From Zymoseptoria tritici IPO323 (Eukaryota > Ascomycota > Dothideomycetes > Mycosphaerellales > Mycosphaerellaceae): a stretch of DNA of 64,000 bases. Shown here in pieces: positions 21,609-34,158 of the stretch. Position numbers and translations under genes: made by a program. Position 1 is the stretch's first letter, and the number at the start of each line of letters is the position of its first letter. The notes under the pieces are model-generated. The model was not told where the DNA came from. It saw nothing but the letters and a program-made list of their open reading frames with translations, and did not search any database. Where the stretch lies: the NCBI RefSeq assembly GCF_000219625.1, contig NC_018217.1, forward strand, positions 2,108,001 to 2,172,000, given 5' to 3'.

Positions 21609-22020
21609 GTCGACCGATGCGTTCGGCCGATGTGCAGGGTTCTCCTTATATATTCCGCAAGCATATCCTTTCTACAACATGGCACCGCAACGCCGTGCTG
21701 AACAACTGCCGCAAATGCTACACACAAAGTGTGCTGGAAGCTGTGCCTCACTGGTAGAGCATTTCCAGCCCTTTCTCCGACGTGTTCATTCCGCAGGAGT
21801 CAAATCGTGCAAAGTGTCTCCCGCCGACCGGGAATGATGCTTATGTGTTGGCGATTCGTGTGCTCAAAATAATATGGAAAGGTTTCGGAAATCTCGGTAT
21901 CATGTCCAGGTTCGTGTCTTGGTTCTTACTCTGCGTGACTGCGTCTGGAGGCTGTGAAACGTCTAAGCTCACCTGCGCCTCCAACGCTGGTAAGGTACTT
22001 GTAATCATTGACAGTCGCAG
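21609..22020 (+). repeat. duplicated segment, copy B
   Basis: Partner of 20721-21110 (see copy A). It lies directly downstream of paralogue 1 and upstream of paralogue 2, so a unit of gene plus 3' flank appears to have been duplicated in tandem. Confidence 0.65.
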
Positions 22021-22181
22021 CTGCTACTGCCGATCTGGCCCGAAGTGTTCTCACTTGTAGACCCGAGGCACGTCTACCATCATTGACAAAGCATCGAGAG
22101 TACCAAAGACAACCTGAGTCCCAAAGCAACCCGAGTGACCAGAGAAACAACCCGAAAAGAACACAAGAAACAACCCAAGCC

Positions 22182-22448
22182 ATGCACGCAGCAACCTTGA
22201 CCCGTCTCGCAGCTCTCTTCCTCTGCACTTGGATTCTGCCATCGATTGCAACCCAAGAAGACCAGTGCTTAGGCAACACCGGCTGCCTCCGCGGATGTCT
22301 TTTCGCTGGAAACCAAAACGGCATTGATATGGGAGATCAGGAAAATGTCAAGTATTGGTGCAGCGGGTGCAAGTATGTGACGTCCGCCATGCTCCTCCCG
22401 CGACGAGAGCTGTGCGCTAATGGATGACTTTGACGCAGAGTTTGTTGA
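22182..22448 (+). CDS. small secreted cysteine-rich protein, 66 aa (paralogue 2)
   Basis: Two exons, 22182-22372 and 22439-22448, with a 66-base intron (GTATGT...GACGCAG, branch-like GCTAATG). Signal peptide MHAATLTRLAALFLCTWILP, mature start near QEDQ. The mature part has six cysteines: CLGNTGCLRGC near its start and CSGCKVC at the very end, with IDMGDQENVKYW between. Exon 2 codes for only the last three residues. Paralogue of the gene at 21226 through exon 1. Without splicing the frame would run on to a longer tail lacking the CKVC end. Function unknown; defensin- or knottin-sized. Confidence 0.7.
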
Positions 22449-23063
22449 ATTCGTTGGCTGGCTAGGTGGTTGAGAATCTGCTTTGCGAGGGAGGTTGGTG
22501 GCCGCGTACTTGTGGTCTTCGGGAGGACAGCACAACGCGGAACTGTTTGGTAGAGGAGAATATACGAGCTTGACTGGGCCAGGCCACGAGATCGGTGATT
22601 TGTACGCAACGAGTGGACTTGATCTTACTGCTCGTCAAAGGTCTTGTCCTGTATTTGGACCCGTCTGCATGGTACAATGCCTTACGGCGATGCTGCTCCA
22701 ACCGGTACGCTGCTCAAACTTGCAGCTGGCAGACACATAGCTCCAGGCAGCGTGCAGGCCATAGTCATTGTATGGAGATTGTAGAACAACGAAGGGTTCT
22801 TGTCCGAGTGAGGTTCAACATTCATCTCGCCGACATCGCTGATCATTCCCCTGCATACCGAAATGGCGGGGCTGCCGATGTTCTGCCGGCATTGGAAAGT
22901 TTGTTTCAGCGATAACGAAGCTTGATCGGTTGCCAGACAAGGTGAGGTTGTGTGACGCAGAGGCAGAAATCTTTTCTCAACAATCAAACTCCTCCTTCTT
23001 CCTTACATCCACCCCGACAAGACTGAATCTCTCATCTTCCTCACCACCGACATCACCGCAATC
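22449..23063. other. intergenic upstream of ARG1
   Basis: No gene seen. The last 100 bases are pyrimidine-rich and CA-rich, as in fungal leaders. Confidence 0.5.
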
Positions 23064-24457
23064 ATGGCCAAAGGAAAGGTCTGCCTCGCCTACTCGGGCG
23101 GTCTGGACACCAGCTGCATCCTCAAGTACCTGCTGGTGAGCTCTCCCAATGCCTCGATGCTCCATCAATCTACCATACTCACTCCACCGACAGGAAGAAG
23201 GATATGAAGTCGTCTGCTTCATGGCCGACGTCGGACAAGAGGAGGACTTTGCTGCGGCCAAGGAAAAGGCCATGAAGATTGGTGCTTCCGCTTGCTACAT
23301 CGAGGACCTCCGCCGCGAGTTCATCGAGGAGCTCTGCTACCCGGCCATCGCTTGCAACGCCATCTACGAGAATGTATACCTGCTGGGCACATCCCTCGCT
23401 CGTCCCGTCATTGCTCGCGCACAAATCGCTGTGGCTCAAAAGGAGGGTAAGATAACGACATGAGAGGACAACTGGCTCACAGCGTAGTCTGCGGTGCCTC
23501 GTGTTAGCCATAGCTGACACTTTACCACCAGGCTGCTTCGCCGTCTCCCACGGCTGCACCGGCAAAGGCAACGACCAAGTCCGCTTCGAGCTCGCCTTCT
23601 ACGCCCTGCAACCCACCATCGTCGTCCTCGCTCCCTGGCGCGACCCAGTCTTCTACAACCGCTTCAAGGGCCGCAACGACCTCCTCGATTACGCCGCCTC
23701 AACCGGCATTCCCGTCACCTCCACCAAATCCAAGCCCTGGTCCATGGACGAGAACCTCGCCCACTGCTCCTACGAGGCCGGCATCCTCGAAGACCCCAAC
23801 ACCTCCCCACCCGAAGACATGTGGAAACTCACCGTCGACCCTACAAAGGCGCCCGACACCCCAGAGGACTTCACCCTGCACTTCTCCAAAGGCCTGCCCG
23901 TAAAACTCGAATATGACGGCAAAACCGTCACCGACTCCGTCGACCTCTTCCTCGCCGCCAACGCCATCGCCCGCAAACACGGCGTCGGCCGCATCGACAT
24001 TGTCGAAAACCGCTTCATCGGCCTCAAGTCCCGCGGCTGCTACGAGACTCCCGGGTTCACGATGCTGCGCGCCGCACACATCGATCTCGAAGGTCTCGTC
24101 ATGGACCGGGAAGTGCGCGCTCTCCGCGACCAATTCGTTACCTTCAACTACGCCAAACTGCTCTACAATGGGTTGTACTTCTCCCCCGAGAGGGAGTTTC
24201 TCGAAGCCAGCATCACCGAGTCGCAGAAGAAGGTCAATGGTAGCGTGAGGTGTCGGGCGTACAAGGGCATGTTCAGCGTCATGGGGCGGTGGAGCGATAC
24301 GGAGAAGTTGTATGATGAGAGTGAGAGTTCGATGGATGAGATTGGAGACTTTGCGCCGAGTGACACGACGGGTTTCATCAGCGTGAACGCCATCAGGCTG
24401 AAGAAGTTTGGCAAGGCGAAGGAGGCGGATGGGATTAGTCTTGTGCATAGGTCTTAG
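23064..24457 (+). CDS. ARG1: argininosuccinate synthase
   Basis: Three exons, 23064-23135, 23194-23446 and 23532-24457, introns of 58 and 85 bases; 416 aa, the normal length. It joins citrulline and aspartate using ATP in arginine biosynthesis, in the cytosol. The N-terminal ATP pyrophosphatase loop AYSGGLDTSCIL is at residues 9-20 and is split from the next block by intron 1. Intron 2 separates AQKEG from CFAVSHGCTGKGNDQVRFE, the conserved citrulline/aspartate region. DLLDYAASTGIPVTSTKSKP, ENRFIGLKSRGCYETPG and the C-terminal SPEREFLEASI are all intact. No neighbour belongs to the pathway. Confidence 0.96.
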
Positions 24458-25062
24458 ACGGGGAGGATCGGTGGATCCGATGGAAAAGGAGTTGCTGACA
24501 TAGACACGGAAAATGGAGGCGGGCGTTAAATCGATGGAGAGTGGATGTAGAACGAGCAACGAAACTCTGCGTTTTGTGACGACAAACACCGAACCTCAAC
24601 TGTGCAGACCTCTCCATTCCTCGATGCGGTCCTGGTTTCCCGGGAGCTGCCACTATTCCCACCCAGGAGGGATCTATGAGAATTGAGACGTGGCCGATAT
24701 ACCGAAAGGGCCGTCAAATGCTGAAAGTCGTCTGATGTCGTCTGATGCATTCATTCTGGTATCTTCTCTAGTTCTGCATGTCCCGCATAGCAATGCTGTA
24801 GCTGTGGCCTCACGACTTGTACTGTTCTCCAAGCTCATGATGATAGCCCTTGGCCCCTTCGCCGACAATCTCGTGCGGTCAACTCCGTCCTGCAACGCCA
24901 AATAAACTCCCAACCCGAATCCCAACTCAGCGCCCGCTAAAAGCTATTGCCAATTCTGCAATCTCACCAAACCAGACCAGGAAAGCGCCGTCTCATCCTC
25001 CCCATCCCCAACTCCCAAAACTCAGCAAAGTCCAAAGTCCGCTTCACCGTCCCATCTCTGCC
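24458..25062. other. intergenic between convergent genes
   Basis: 3' regions of ARG1 and the MFS transporter. Nothing coding seen. Confidence 0.5.
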
Positions 25063-27134
25063 TCATCCTCTCCTCCCCAGCATAGGCGTCTCCTCATCCG
25101 CACTGTTATACCCACTGTCCTCTCCATACCCCACCCTAATCCTCACCACGCTCTTTCTCCTCCCTCTCTTCCCGCCTCCATGCCCATCCATAAAGCCTCC
25201 CACACCTTCAACATGCACACCCTCCCCACCTTCACCTTCACCCTTCTCCCGTGCGATCCAGAACACCTGAGCCGCGCCGACCATCGCAACGAGCGCGCTG
25301 CACCACCAGGCGATACCCGTGCACTCGACTCCGATCCCGAGACCGTAAAGTGCGCCTGCGATAGGGGAGGCGAGGGTACGGCATGCTGCGCCTGTACTCG
25401 CCGCTAGACCATTGATGCGTCCGAGAGAACTGGGCTTCGGCGCGGCTTCTTTGATGAGGATGAGGAGGAGAGGGTAGGCGAGGATAGCCATGAGGTTGCG
25501 GATAAAGAGACAGCCGTAGATGGCAACGTAGAGGTATCGTTCGGGGACGAACACGAGGAATGGCACGATGGTGTAAGCCACCGGGTGTCCGAGCGTGACG
25601 GCCAGAAAAGTCCGCCAGACGCCGAGATAGGAGACGATGAGGGGGAAGATGAGAGCTTGAATGAGGAGGGCGAGGAGTCCGTTGATGGACATGATGAGGC
25701 CGACGCGTTGGGTGGAGAGGCCGAGGCCGCCGGCGAGGGAGCCGGTGGGAACGTTGGAGAGGATAGTGGTGGGCGAGACGCGCTCGTCTTGGAAGAAGAT
25801 GGGGAGGAGGTGGTCGTAGGTCATGCTGTGGTAAGTGAAGATCCCGAGCGCGACGGTGAGCATGATGATCTTCTTGGTGAAGACTCTGTCCGAGTTGGAG
25901 CTGGACGACTCGCTATGTGCGCTAGGCGTGCGGGATCTGCCGTCTGGATGCAAGTCCCATTCTTCGATGTCGTCTTCGTAGATGGCGTTGAAAGTGCCGT
26001 AACTGTCGGGTTGGGTGAGGTTCGCTGCGGATGTGGTGGTGCCGGCTTGGGCGGGCATGATGGGTGTTTCGGCGTGCGTGTGTGCGAGGTCAGATGCCGT
26101 GCTCCAGGGTTGCATGTCTGGGTGGGTTTCTTCGAGGCAGAAGTAGCCGGCCACGACAGAGATGAGCATCAGGCCGACGCAGATCAAATTTGGCAGAAGG
26201 TATGGAAACTTGTCAAAGACGCCGCCTTTGGAGAAAACATCTGGCCAAGTCTTGACGGGCATGGCGAAAAGTCCGCCGATCGAAGGGCCAACTATTGTGC
26301 CGACGGACCAGACGAAGGGCATGATGGCGTAGGCTTTCGCTATGGGGTTGTCAGCATTTGCAGGAGCCTGTGGACCGGGGAACTTACGCTCATGCTTTGG
26401 GTTCTGCACCAACTCCGCAACCATAGTCTGAATAACTCCGATGTTTCCGTTGAGAGCACCTCCCAGGAATCGACCTGCCAGAGCCATCCAGAATGAACCG
26501 GAGAAGCCAACCACGAGAAGAGACGCAATAGTGCCCAAGCATCCCATGAGCAGGACAGGTTTCCGGCCGACTCGATCTGAAAGTCCGCCCCAGAACCTAG
26601 AGACACATCACAGTTCAGCAAACAGTCTCCCGACTGGGTCGCAGTAGCAATGCAACGATTGCAGAGCAGCGAGTAGAATCACCGACTTACATTCCAGTTA
26701 TGCTCTCCGCCAATGCAAAAGCACTGATCAACAGACCCGCATAGAACGACGCCTTGCTTTCCTGACCAACATGGAAATGGAGCACTAATTTCCATGCATA
26801 CGGAAAGATGGATGTGAGAGCAATCGGCTCTGCTACTCGTACCAGGGCTGCATCACAGAAAATGAATCGTCAGCCTCGTCTGTCAAGTGGATGACAATGG
26901 GAACGAATGCAACCCACCAAGCAAAAACAACTGCGCCGCCGGGAACTTGTTCGCATCTCGTTGCTTTCGCTTTCTCAGTCTTCGCATCGGCGTGCTCGCG
27001 CCCGAAGAAAGGGCGCTGGGTACATCGTGTTCGTTCGCGTAGTACGCATCGTTCGGATGTAAGTTCGCCACGCCCGTCGTTATCGTCGTTCGGTTCTCGT
27101 CATCGGGTCTTGTATGTGTTAATGCCATTCTCAT
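25063..27134 (-). CDS. MFS transporter, DHA1-like drug:H+ antiporter type
   Basis: Four exons on the minus strand: 27134-26918, 26847-26691, 26596-26388 and 26339-25063, introns of 70, 94 and 48 bases; 619 aa. Splicing joins AAQLFLL to ALVRVAEPIALTSIFPYAWK, and SITGM to FWGGLSDRVGRKPVLLMG, the loop 2-3 motif A of the major facilitator superfamily. Twelve hydrophobic segments fit, with a long polar loop of about 90 residues in the middle (after the sixth) and a basic Gly-rich tail. The N-terminal 60 residues are cytosolic and polar. ATG 27128 is an alternative start two codons on; the frame continues upstream only without an ATG. Probably a plasma- or vacuolar-membrane exporter; substrate not deducible. 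Confidence 0.88.
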
Positions 27135-28213
27135 GGACAAGCGCTCCGATCTTACGGCTGGCTTGCTTGGTCCTGTACACGAAGTCCGCGGTCCAGTTCT
27201 GGTCCTTTGGTCGTTCGTCGAATAAGGGTGGCCCTCGCCAGATATGTCAGTTCCTCTTCACGTGAATGTAAGCGAAGTGACGAGCGATGATGTCGCTTTC
27301 GTTTCACGTCCTGTCTTTCCCCGTCCCAGGTTTCCTCACACGCGACTCTGTTTTGCTTGCGAGAAATCGAAGATTGTTCACAACTGTGTCGCGGAATCGT
27401 CAGAAGACCTGGATTGCAGTGGTCTTGAGAGCGATGAGTTGAATTGATCGAAGAACTCCAGTGCAGGCGACTTTCCAGGGTATTTGTATATGACGACGGG
27501 GCCAATCCAATAAATTCCTCAAATGCAGATCGGGGCGACCGTTGCGGCGTTTTCTGAGTCGGGAAGGCGGGAATATGAGTCGCGTGTCTCACGGACCGGA
27601 AGTCTGTCCCGGAGCCTCTTGTGTCTCGTCCTTGGATCGTTGTGGCCGGGAAATCAATGAAACAGAATGGCAGTAAAGGTGAAGGACAGGAAGTGTTGTG
27701 GTTGGGAAAGGAGAAAGAGGAAGAGCAAGTGGCAATGAAATGCCTCGTCTGGACAGGGTCCACGACAGTAGCGCATGTGGAGAAGAAGGAAGGCGCACGG
27801 AAGTAGCTCCGACGGACGGGACGGTTGCACCACTCGGCCGGGTGCGTTGTCGCGTCACGTGCTTGTGAAGATGAGCAGATATAGAAGCGGTGTATGCGCT
27901 GCGAGGTCAGCAGGTCGTAGAGACGGGAGGTTGATCTTCTTGCTGGATGCGTGGGATGAGGCTGTTCTATTGTTGTTCGTCCTTGTGGAACGTGAAAGAA
28001 GATCCATCGAAATGCTCCCTGCGTGAGTTTTGGTGATACCTTGGACGCTCATGCAGTAGGCTTAGCGTTACGCATCTCACGCATCTCACACTGGCGGAGG
28101 TGCGTGAATTCTGGTGATTCACGCATCTGACGCATCAGGCTAAGCGTCCATGCATAGTTGCGATTGCTATGTGCTAGATAGGTACCACCCGACGCCCATC
28201 TGGCCTCAAGCAC
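27135..28213. other. intergenic, short repeats near 28070-28145
   Basis: Upstream of the MFS gene and downstream of the methyltransferase. A 203-codon minus-strand frame (27152-27763) overlaps the expected MFS leader and has no protein-like character. Near 28071-28134 the motif ACGCATCTCACGCATCTCAC and its variant ACGCATCTGACGCATC recur, flanked by GCTTAGCG and GCTAAGCG. Confidence 0.4.
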
Positions 28214-29164
28214 TCACTTCCTCGTCGCCAAAACCAACACAAACGGCCACCTCACCCCCACTCTCTTCCCTCCCAGCGCCTTCTTCAATGTCCCCAACTC
28301 CTCCCCTGCAAACTCCTTCATGTCCAAATCAGGCATCAAACTCCACAGCAATCCCTCCAAGTACTCATAATCCACCTCATCCTTCCGCAACATCCCGTCG
28401 TCATGGAAGTCCTCCACGCTGTCCGACGGGAGTGCTTGGGACGGGAGAGTAGGGAAGTGGTCAGGACGATTCGAACTGTAGCAGAAAGGAGCGCCAGCAT
28501 TCGTGTGGATCCTGCGGACCGAGGACCAGGTCGAAGTGGGAAAGGGAATGTGGTCATAGCGGTGATCAGTAGCTGCGAGAGCGGCGATGATGGGTTTGTC
28601 GCTTCTGGCGATGGAGTGAGCCATCATCTTATCCCAGATGCTGTAGTAAATGTCCCGCACTTCGTCGAGATTCTCGCCGCGGTCAAAAAGGATTCGTATG
28701 CCATAGGTCCACGCGGCGAATGTGCCGCCGGGTTTGAGGATCGATGCGATGGCTGGGATGGCGATGTTGGCGTCTGTCCAGTGCATGCAGCATCCGGCTA
28801 CGACGAGGTCGACTTTCTCATCCTTGGGAAGCTTTGATGGAGCTAAGTCTTCGGCTTTGGTCTGGACGAAGTCGAAGTTGCCATCCGGGACTGCTGAGGC
28901 CAGATAAGACTTTGCGGCGTTCACGTACTCGGCAGAGGGATCTGTGAGCGTAACGTGCTTGAATTTCTTGCCTATCTCGGCTGAGATAATGCCGGGTCCG
29001 GCGCCAATATCCAAGGCGGAGTCGTAAGCGCCGCCGTTGGCTTGATGGTGGGCATAGACCGTGTCGTACAGCTTCTGAGGGTATGCGGGACGGAAGCGCA
29101 TGTACTTCTTCCAGTCCATAGATTCATACCGGAAGCCGGAGAGCGACGGGTCGGAGTCGGCCAT
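28214..29164 (-). CDS. class I SAM-dependent methyltransferase (trans-aconitate-methyltransferase-like)
   Basis: Single exon, 316 aa. YMRFRPAYPQKLYDTVYAHH precedes motif I (LDIGAGPG, residues 51-58). VTLTDPS gives the acidic end of beta 2, FDFVQTKAEDL the next strand, VDLVVAGCCMHWTD motif post-II with the His-Trp common in this subgroup, and ILKPGGTFAAWTYG motif III. The layout matches the yeast Tmt1/YHR209W-type methyltransferases, which methylate small carboxylic acids. The real substrate is unknown. No signal peptide. The downstream neighbour is convergent or unrelated. Confidence 0.9.
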   Translation of the reverse strand: MADSDPSLSGFRYESMDWKKYMRFRPAYPQKLYDTVYAHHQANGGAYDSALDIGAGPGIISAEIGKKFKHVTLTDPSAEYVNAAKSYLASAVPDGNFDFVQTKAEDLAPSKLPKDEKVDLVVAGCCMHWTDANIAIPAIASILKPGGTFAAWTYGIRILFDRGENLDEVRDIYYSIWDKMMAHSIARSDKPIIAALAATDHRYDHIPFPTSTWSSVRRIHTNAGAPFCYSSNRPDHFPTLPSQALPSDSVEDFHDDGMLRKDEVDYEYLEGLLWSLMPDLDMKEFAGEELGTLKKALGGKRVGVRWPFVLVLATRK

Positions 29165-29846
29165 GGTGGGCTGTTGTGAGCGAGCGCGTACTGGGCGGTT
29201 TGCAGATGTTCTAGGTCTGTCGTGAGCCCGCTGCAGAAATTATGTCTCATTATATATCTCGAATGAGACATCTTGGAGTCCTTATACTTGTGAATGTATC
29301 GGTGAGCGGACCAAATCCGCTCGCGGCATCGCTCGGGACAAGGATCTTGCTCTAGATGGAAAGCATGTCCTAGTCGCGGCAATCGCTGGACGAATCACAT
29401 CGTCCCAAGAGAATATCGCTACTGTATTCGGCAGTAGATCAATGCGCCGCAATCTGATGCCGCTACCTGGAAGTCGGCTGTCATAATTGACCCATCGAGG
29501 CCTATGGCGAGGCCGTCTCGAACCGGACATCCTGAGCAATCTATATGCGCGACTCCCATGAGCTGATGTAGTCTTTCCGTACTGATCATTCGGCGCAAGG
29601 ATGAGGCTTTGATACAAAGCATGTCGTGTTGATCGCGCCCGCCGCTGGCGATTCGGTTCGAGCATCGGTGTGTGTACACCACATGTCCGTGCTAACAGTG
29701 CCAGGAATGAGTCCGCGTGATTCTCCTTTTTCTTCCTCTTCTTCCTCTTCTACTGCCTCGTCCTTCTTTGCCGGTTCAATCCGCAAACGCACCCAAGTAC
29801 TTCATGCAGGGCGGAAGTATTTCAAAACAAACATTGCAAACCCAGC
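29165..29846. other. intergenic, possible old duplication
   Basis: No gene supported. Two stretches, about 29330-29400 and 29585-29660, resemble one another (AAAGCATGTC followed by a CGC..CGCTGG pattern), suggesting an old local duplication. Confidence 0.35.
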
Positions 29847-30118
29847 ATAAAGCTCGCCACGTACGCTTTGCTCACCATGGCCGCCTGGGCTCTCGGTGTA
29901 CGAGGCACCGGCTGTATCCGCGGGACCGGAAGTACGCATAACACACTTCCAACTCATCTGCCTCTCAGGTCGAATTCTTACCGTCTCGAAAAGCGTCCTG
30001 CGGCAACAATGACCGATGCTGTGGCAAGTCTTCCTACGAGCACAACAAGTGTCGCCGTGCGTCCCTTTCCCGCGTCGCAACATCAAAGCCGGTCACTGAG
30101 GATTGCGCGCGTAGATAG
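29847..30118 (+). pseudogene. cystine-knot-like secreted peptide, start codon lost
   Basis: Exon 1 (29847-29931) reads KLATYALLTMAAWALGVRG, a good signal peptide, then TGCIRGTG. Exon 2 reads SCGNNDRCCGKSSYEHNKC and ends TEDCARR with a stop at 30116-30118. The cysteine order C-x7-C-x5-CC-x9-C-x20-C resembles an inhibitor cystine knot. The best join uses donor GTACGC at 29932 and acceptor AAAAG at 29992-29993; a stronger acceptor at 29966-29968 gives the wrong phase. The codon expected to be ATG at 29847-29849 is ATA, so translation could only begin at the Met at 29877, inside the signal peptide. Either a pseudogene with one G-to-A change or a gene with an unseen 5' exon. Confidence 0.4.
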
Positions 30119-30927
30119 ATGCGACAGAGACGGCATGTGGTGCGAGCCGGGACTGTAGTGCTGCGACGACGCTATCGGCTCGCAGAATGGACCTGGGTGC
30201 CATCCCAGCTGCGGTGGTTAGGTCACAGACTTTCTGCTCCGAGTCTGTTTCGAACGATGGATTGCTTGTGTTGACCAGATACACGATGCGGATCGGTCAA
30301 TGAGCGGACAGAGATGAGGAGGCCGGTTGAGGCTCCTAGGGGATTTTGCACATATCAATCATGTCAACATGGGGTCTCAGGGCCAGCCGATTCGATGCGC
30401 CTGGCAGTGTCAGCTCGACGCTGCATCTCTTGTCCGTGATTCTTGCTTCCATAAACAATCGGACGCCACATAATCATGATTGGGTTTGGCGAGCGGCAAG
30501 AGACAGATATGCTCGCAAGACACCTTCAAAGAGCCATTGTGAGAGGTCGAGAGTAGGCCATTCGTGCACTGCAGAATGCTATGATTGTGATGCAGGCTGA
30601 GCTGGAGTCAATTGCATCGTCGCGTTCTCCCAGCACAGCGAGCTCGTGGTGCCAGGTGATGTCGAAGGTGAAGATTGGAAGTCACCTCATGTTCGTCGTT
30701 CATCATCCGATTTAAGCTTTCTCATGCGGAACCTCCCGTTCCGTGGACCCTTTCGGCGCTCTCCCGCCAGATGCCGAATGACGCTAAGGTAAGCACTTTT
30801 TCGAGATGAAAGTCTGATGAGAGCTACAAAGAATCCTCACAAACACAGAACAAACATCTTACGCCGTCGAAACCTCACCGCCGACACTCCACCTTCTTTT
30901 CGCCCTCTTCCTTCCCCTGCCACAATT
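30119..30927. other. intergenic upstream of HMT1
   Basis: No gene seen; the last 100 bases before ATG 30928 look like a leader (CA-rich, CTTCC tracts). Confidence 0.5.
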
Positions 30928-32172
<1,245 letters not shown>

Positions 32173-32935
32173 AGCAGTGGCGCGTCAAGTGGAGGAGCAT
32201 GGGCGGAGTAGGAGGTGTTCTGAGGCGTTGGCATCGCATGAATGAATGCATGGCTTGTGGGTCGCAGCTTTGGCTTCGCTGACCGATTTTTTGATATTCT
32301 AACGTGAACATACCTTATTTTCGCACCTCCATTCTGTTGATTTCATTTTGTGCAGGAGTTGGCTCTTTACGATATGAAATCAACTTAGGCTGGCTGACAG
32401 GATGGCAGGTCCCATTTTTGAGACGTTCACGAGTTCTTGCGGACGGAGCGAGTGCTTGAGACTCCTGCAATTGACCCGCTGGATTTTCTGCGCCAGCTTG
32501 CCACCTCCTCTCAACGCCGGCGATTTTTCTTTCCAGCTTGTTCATATACAAGGGATATCCATTGCCGGTCATTGAGGCTGTATCATTTCCGATCTTTACC
32601 TACATACAAACGACTGCTGGTCAGGAAGGTTTGCCTCGAACCACCGGATTCGAACTTGAGCTCCCGTGGTCGATCAATTCGAGTCTGGTGAACATTCCCG
32701 TGGTTCCAGATCAGCACACCCTTGGAATTGCGCCGTCCACGCTTTGGAGCCGGTGTCCTGCTGCACCGTGGTTTCGTGCTTGCGGAGTCATCGAGGAATG
32801 GCAAGCAAATTTTCCATGGGCATATATCCTTAGGATTTCCTGAGGATCAGCTCTCCTTCCTCTCCCAACATCCTATACGTCTACAACTACAACTCGCAAC
32901 AGTATAAACACAAACATTGCTATACAACTACAATC
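32173..32935. other. intergenic with TATA-like element
   Basis: No gene seen. A CAGTATAAACACAAAC element at 32898-32913 lies about 36 bases before ATG 32936 and could be a TATA box or part of the leader. Confidence 0.4.
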
Positions 32936-34158
32936 ATGGATTCAACCTGGGAACTCACATCCTCGATGGCGGCCTTCAAGCCCTACGACAGGCCCTCCAG
33001 CGCTCGTCCGCTCCTTGTATGCGGCATCCACCGCCGTCTTTCCGACAAGCAAATCGAGAAGCGTACATCCAAAGTCATCTACCACCGCTCTCATGGCAGC
33101 AATGAGAAGCCAGGATCCTGTATCTGCGACTACACCGAATTCCCGGAACTTCTCTCGGAACGTCTCAACTCTCAGAAAATGGTAAGTCGTCCTCCAAGAA
33201 TCAATTCAGCACCTCTCACTAATCCTCTCCTCTCCAGCCCTGCTCCATTCCCTCCCATGGAAAGTCCTTCATGGATCTCCCCACCGAGATGAGGATAAAA
33301 TGTTACGAAGCCGCTCTGATCTCTCCTGACTCAATCGAATTCTGCCCCATGCCCTTCAACTTCACCGGTCGCGCTCCGTCCGGGAAAGAAGCTCAGGATG
33401 CCTTTGACGACGCGTGGTGCCCAGTCGAAGTCTATCACACTCAACTCATCGCCCGATTTTGCGCCCGCGCCAAACTCCTCCGTGTCAGCAAGACCATCAA
33501 CGCCGAAGCGACTCCGGTTTTCTACGGTGGGAACCACTTCGCCTTCAGCAATATCTCCGGTTGGGTCGGATTGCTATTGTTCATGTACCGCATTGGGATG
33601 CACAACTGCCGACTGCTCCGGCGAATGACCGTTTGTCACCCCCTCTTGATGTTGAAGCCGCAGTCGCTCAAAGCAGACGACCATTTCCGCCGCAGTATCG
33701 TTGCATTGTTCTTCCCTTCCTCAGCGCATTCGTGGGGCTTCCTACCAGCGAGATGGTTTGATCACGGAAGACCAATGGATGGCAAACTCGTATTGGAGAA
33801 GATCTCGAAGCTAAAGGAACTAAACATCATCGTTGACTGTCCCCAAACTATGGGCATGTGGGACGGAGAAGCGGAGAGGGATTTAGTGGAGGGATTTGCG
33901 AGGCCTTTCCTCGACGAGAACAAGTTTGTGGACCTTCAGGTTACGGTGTTGGAGATGTGGGAAGAAGGGAAGGGGAAGAATGAGTTGTTTGTGGAAGGAG
34001 AGGATGGGTTAGCGCCTGACGTGGTGAGGGTTCATAATGAGTGGTCGGACAAGGGGCGGGTGCATGGAGGAGGACGAAGGAGGAGGTGGAAGTTTGGTAA
34101 GGATCGGCTGTGGAGGAGGATTGTGCCTGAGGTTCCTGATGTTGATGATAGTTGGTAG
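32936..34158 (+). CDS. F-box/2EXR-like hypothetical protein, 388 aa
   Basis: Two exons, 32936-33181 and 33238-34158, with a 56-base GTAAGT...CTCCAG intron in phase 0. The N-terminal 95 residues are polar. FMDLPTEMRIKCYEAALISP at about residues 93-112 is the LPxExRxxIYE block that opens fungal F-box-like and 2EXR domains. The following LLRVSKTINAEATPVFYGGN is also characteristic of that family (helix plus YG.N). The rest is helical and the C-terminus is basic (GGGRRRRWKFGKDRLW). F-box-type proteins link substrates to SCF ubiquitin ligases; the 2EXR relatives have no proven role, so function stays open. Confidence 0.75.

Noticed and set aside
27152..27763. 203-codon minus-strand frame
   Set aside because: No protein-like composition, overlaps the expected leader of the MFS gene, and no domain or signal visible.
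29330..29660. Similar stretches containing AAAGCATGTC, one reading KDLALDGKHVLVAAIAGRIT
   Set aside because: Similarity is short and imperfect and the reading frame stops soon; not enough for a gene or named repeat.
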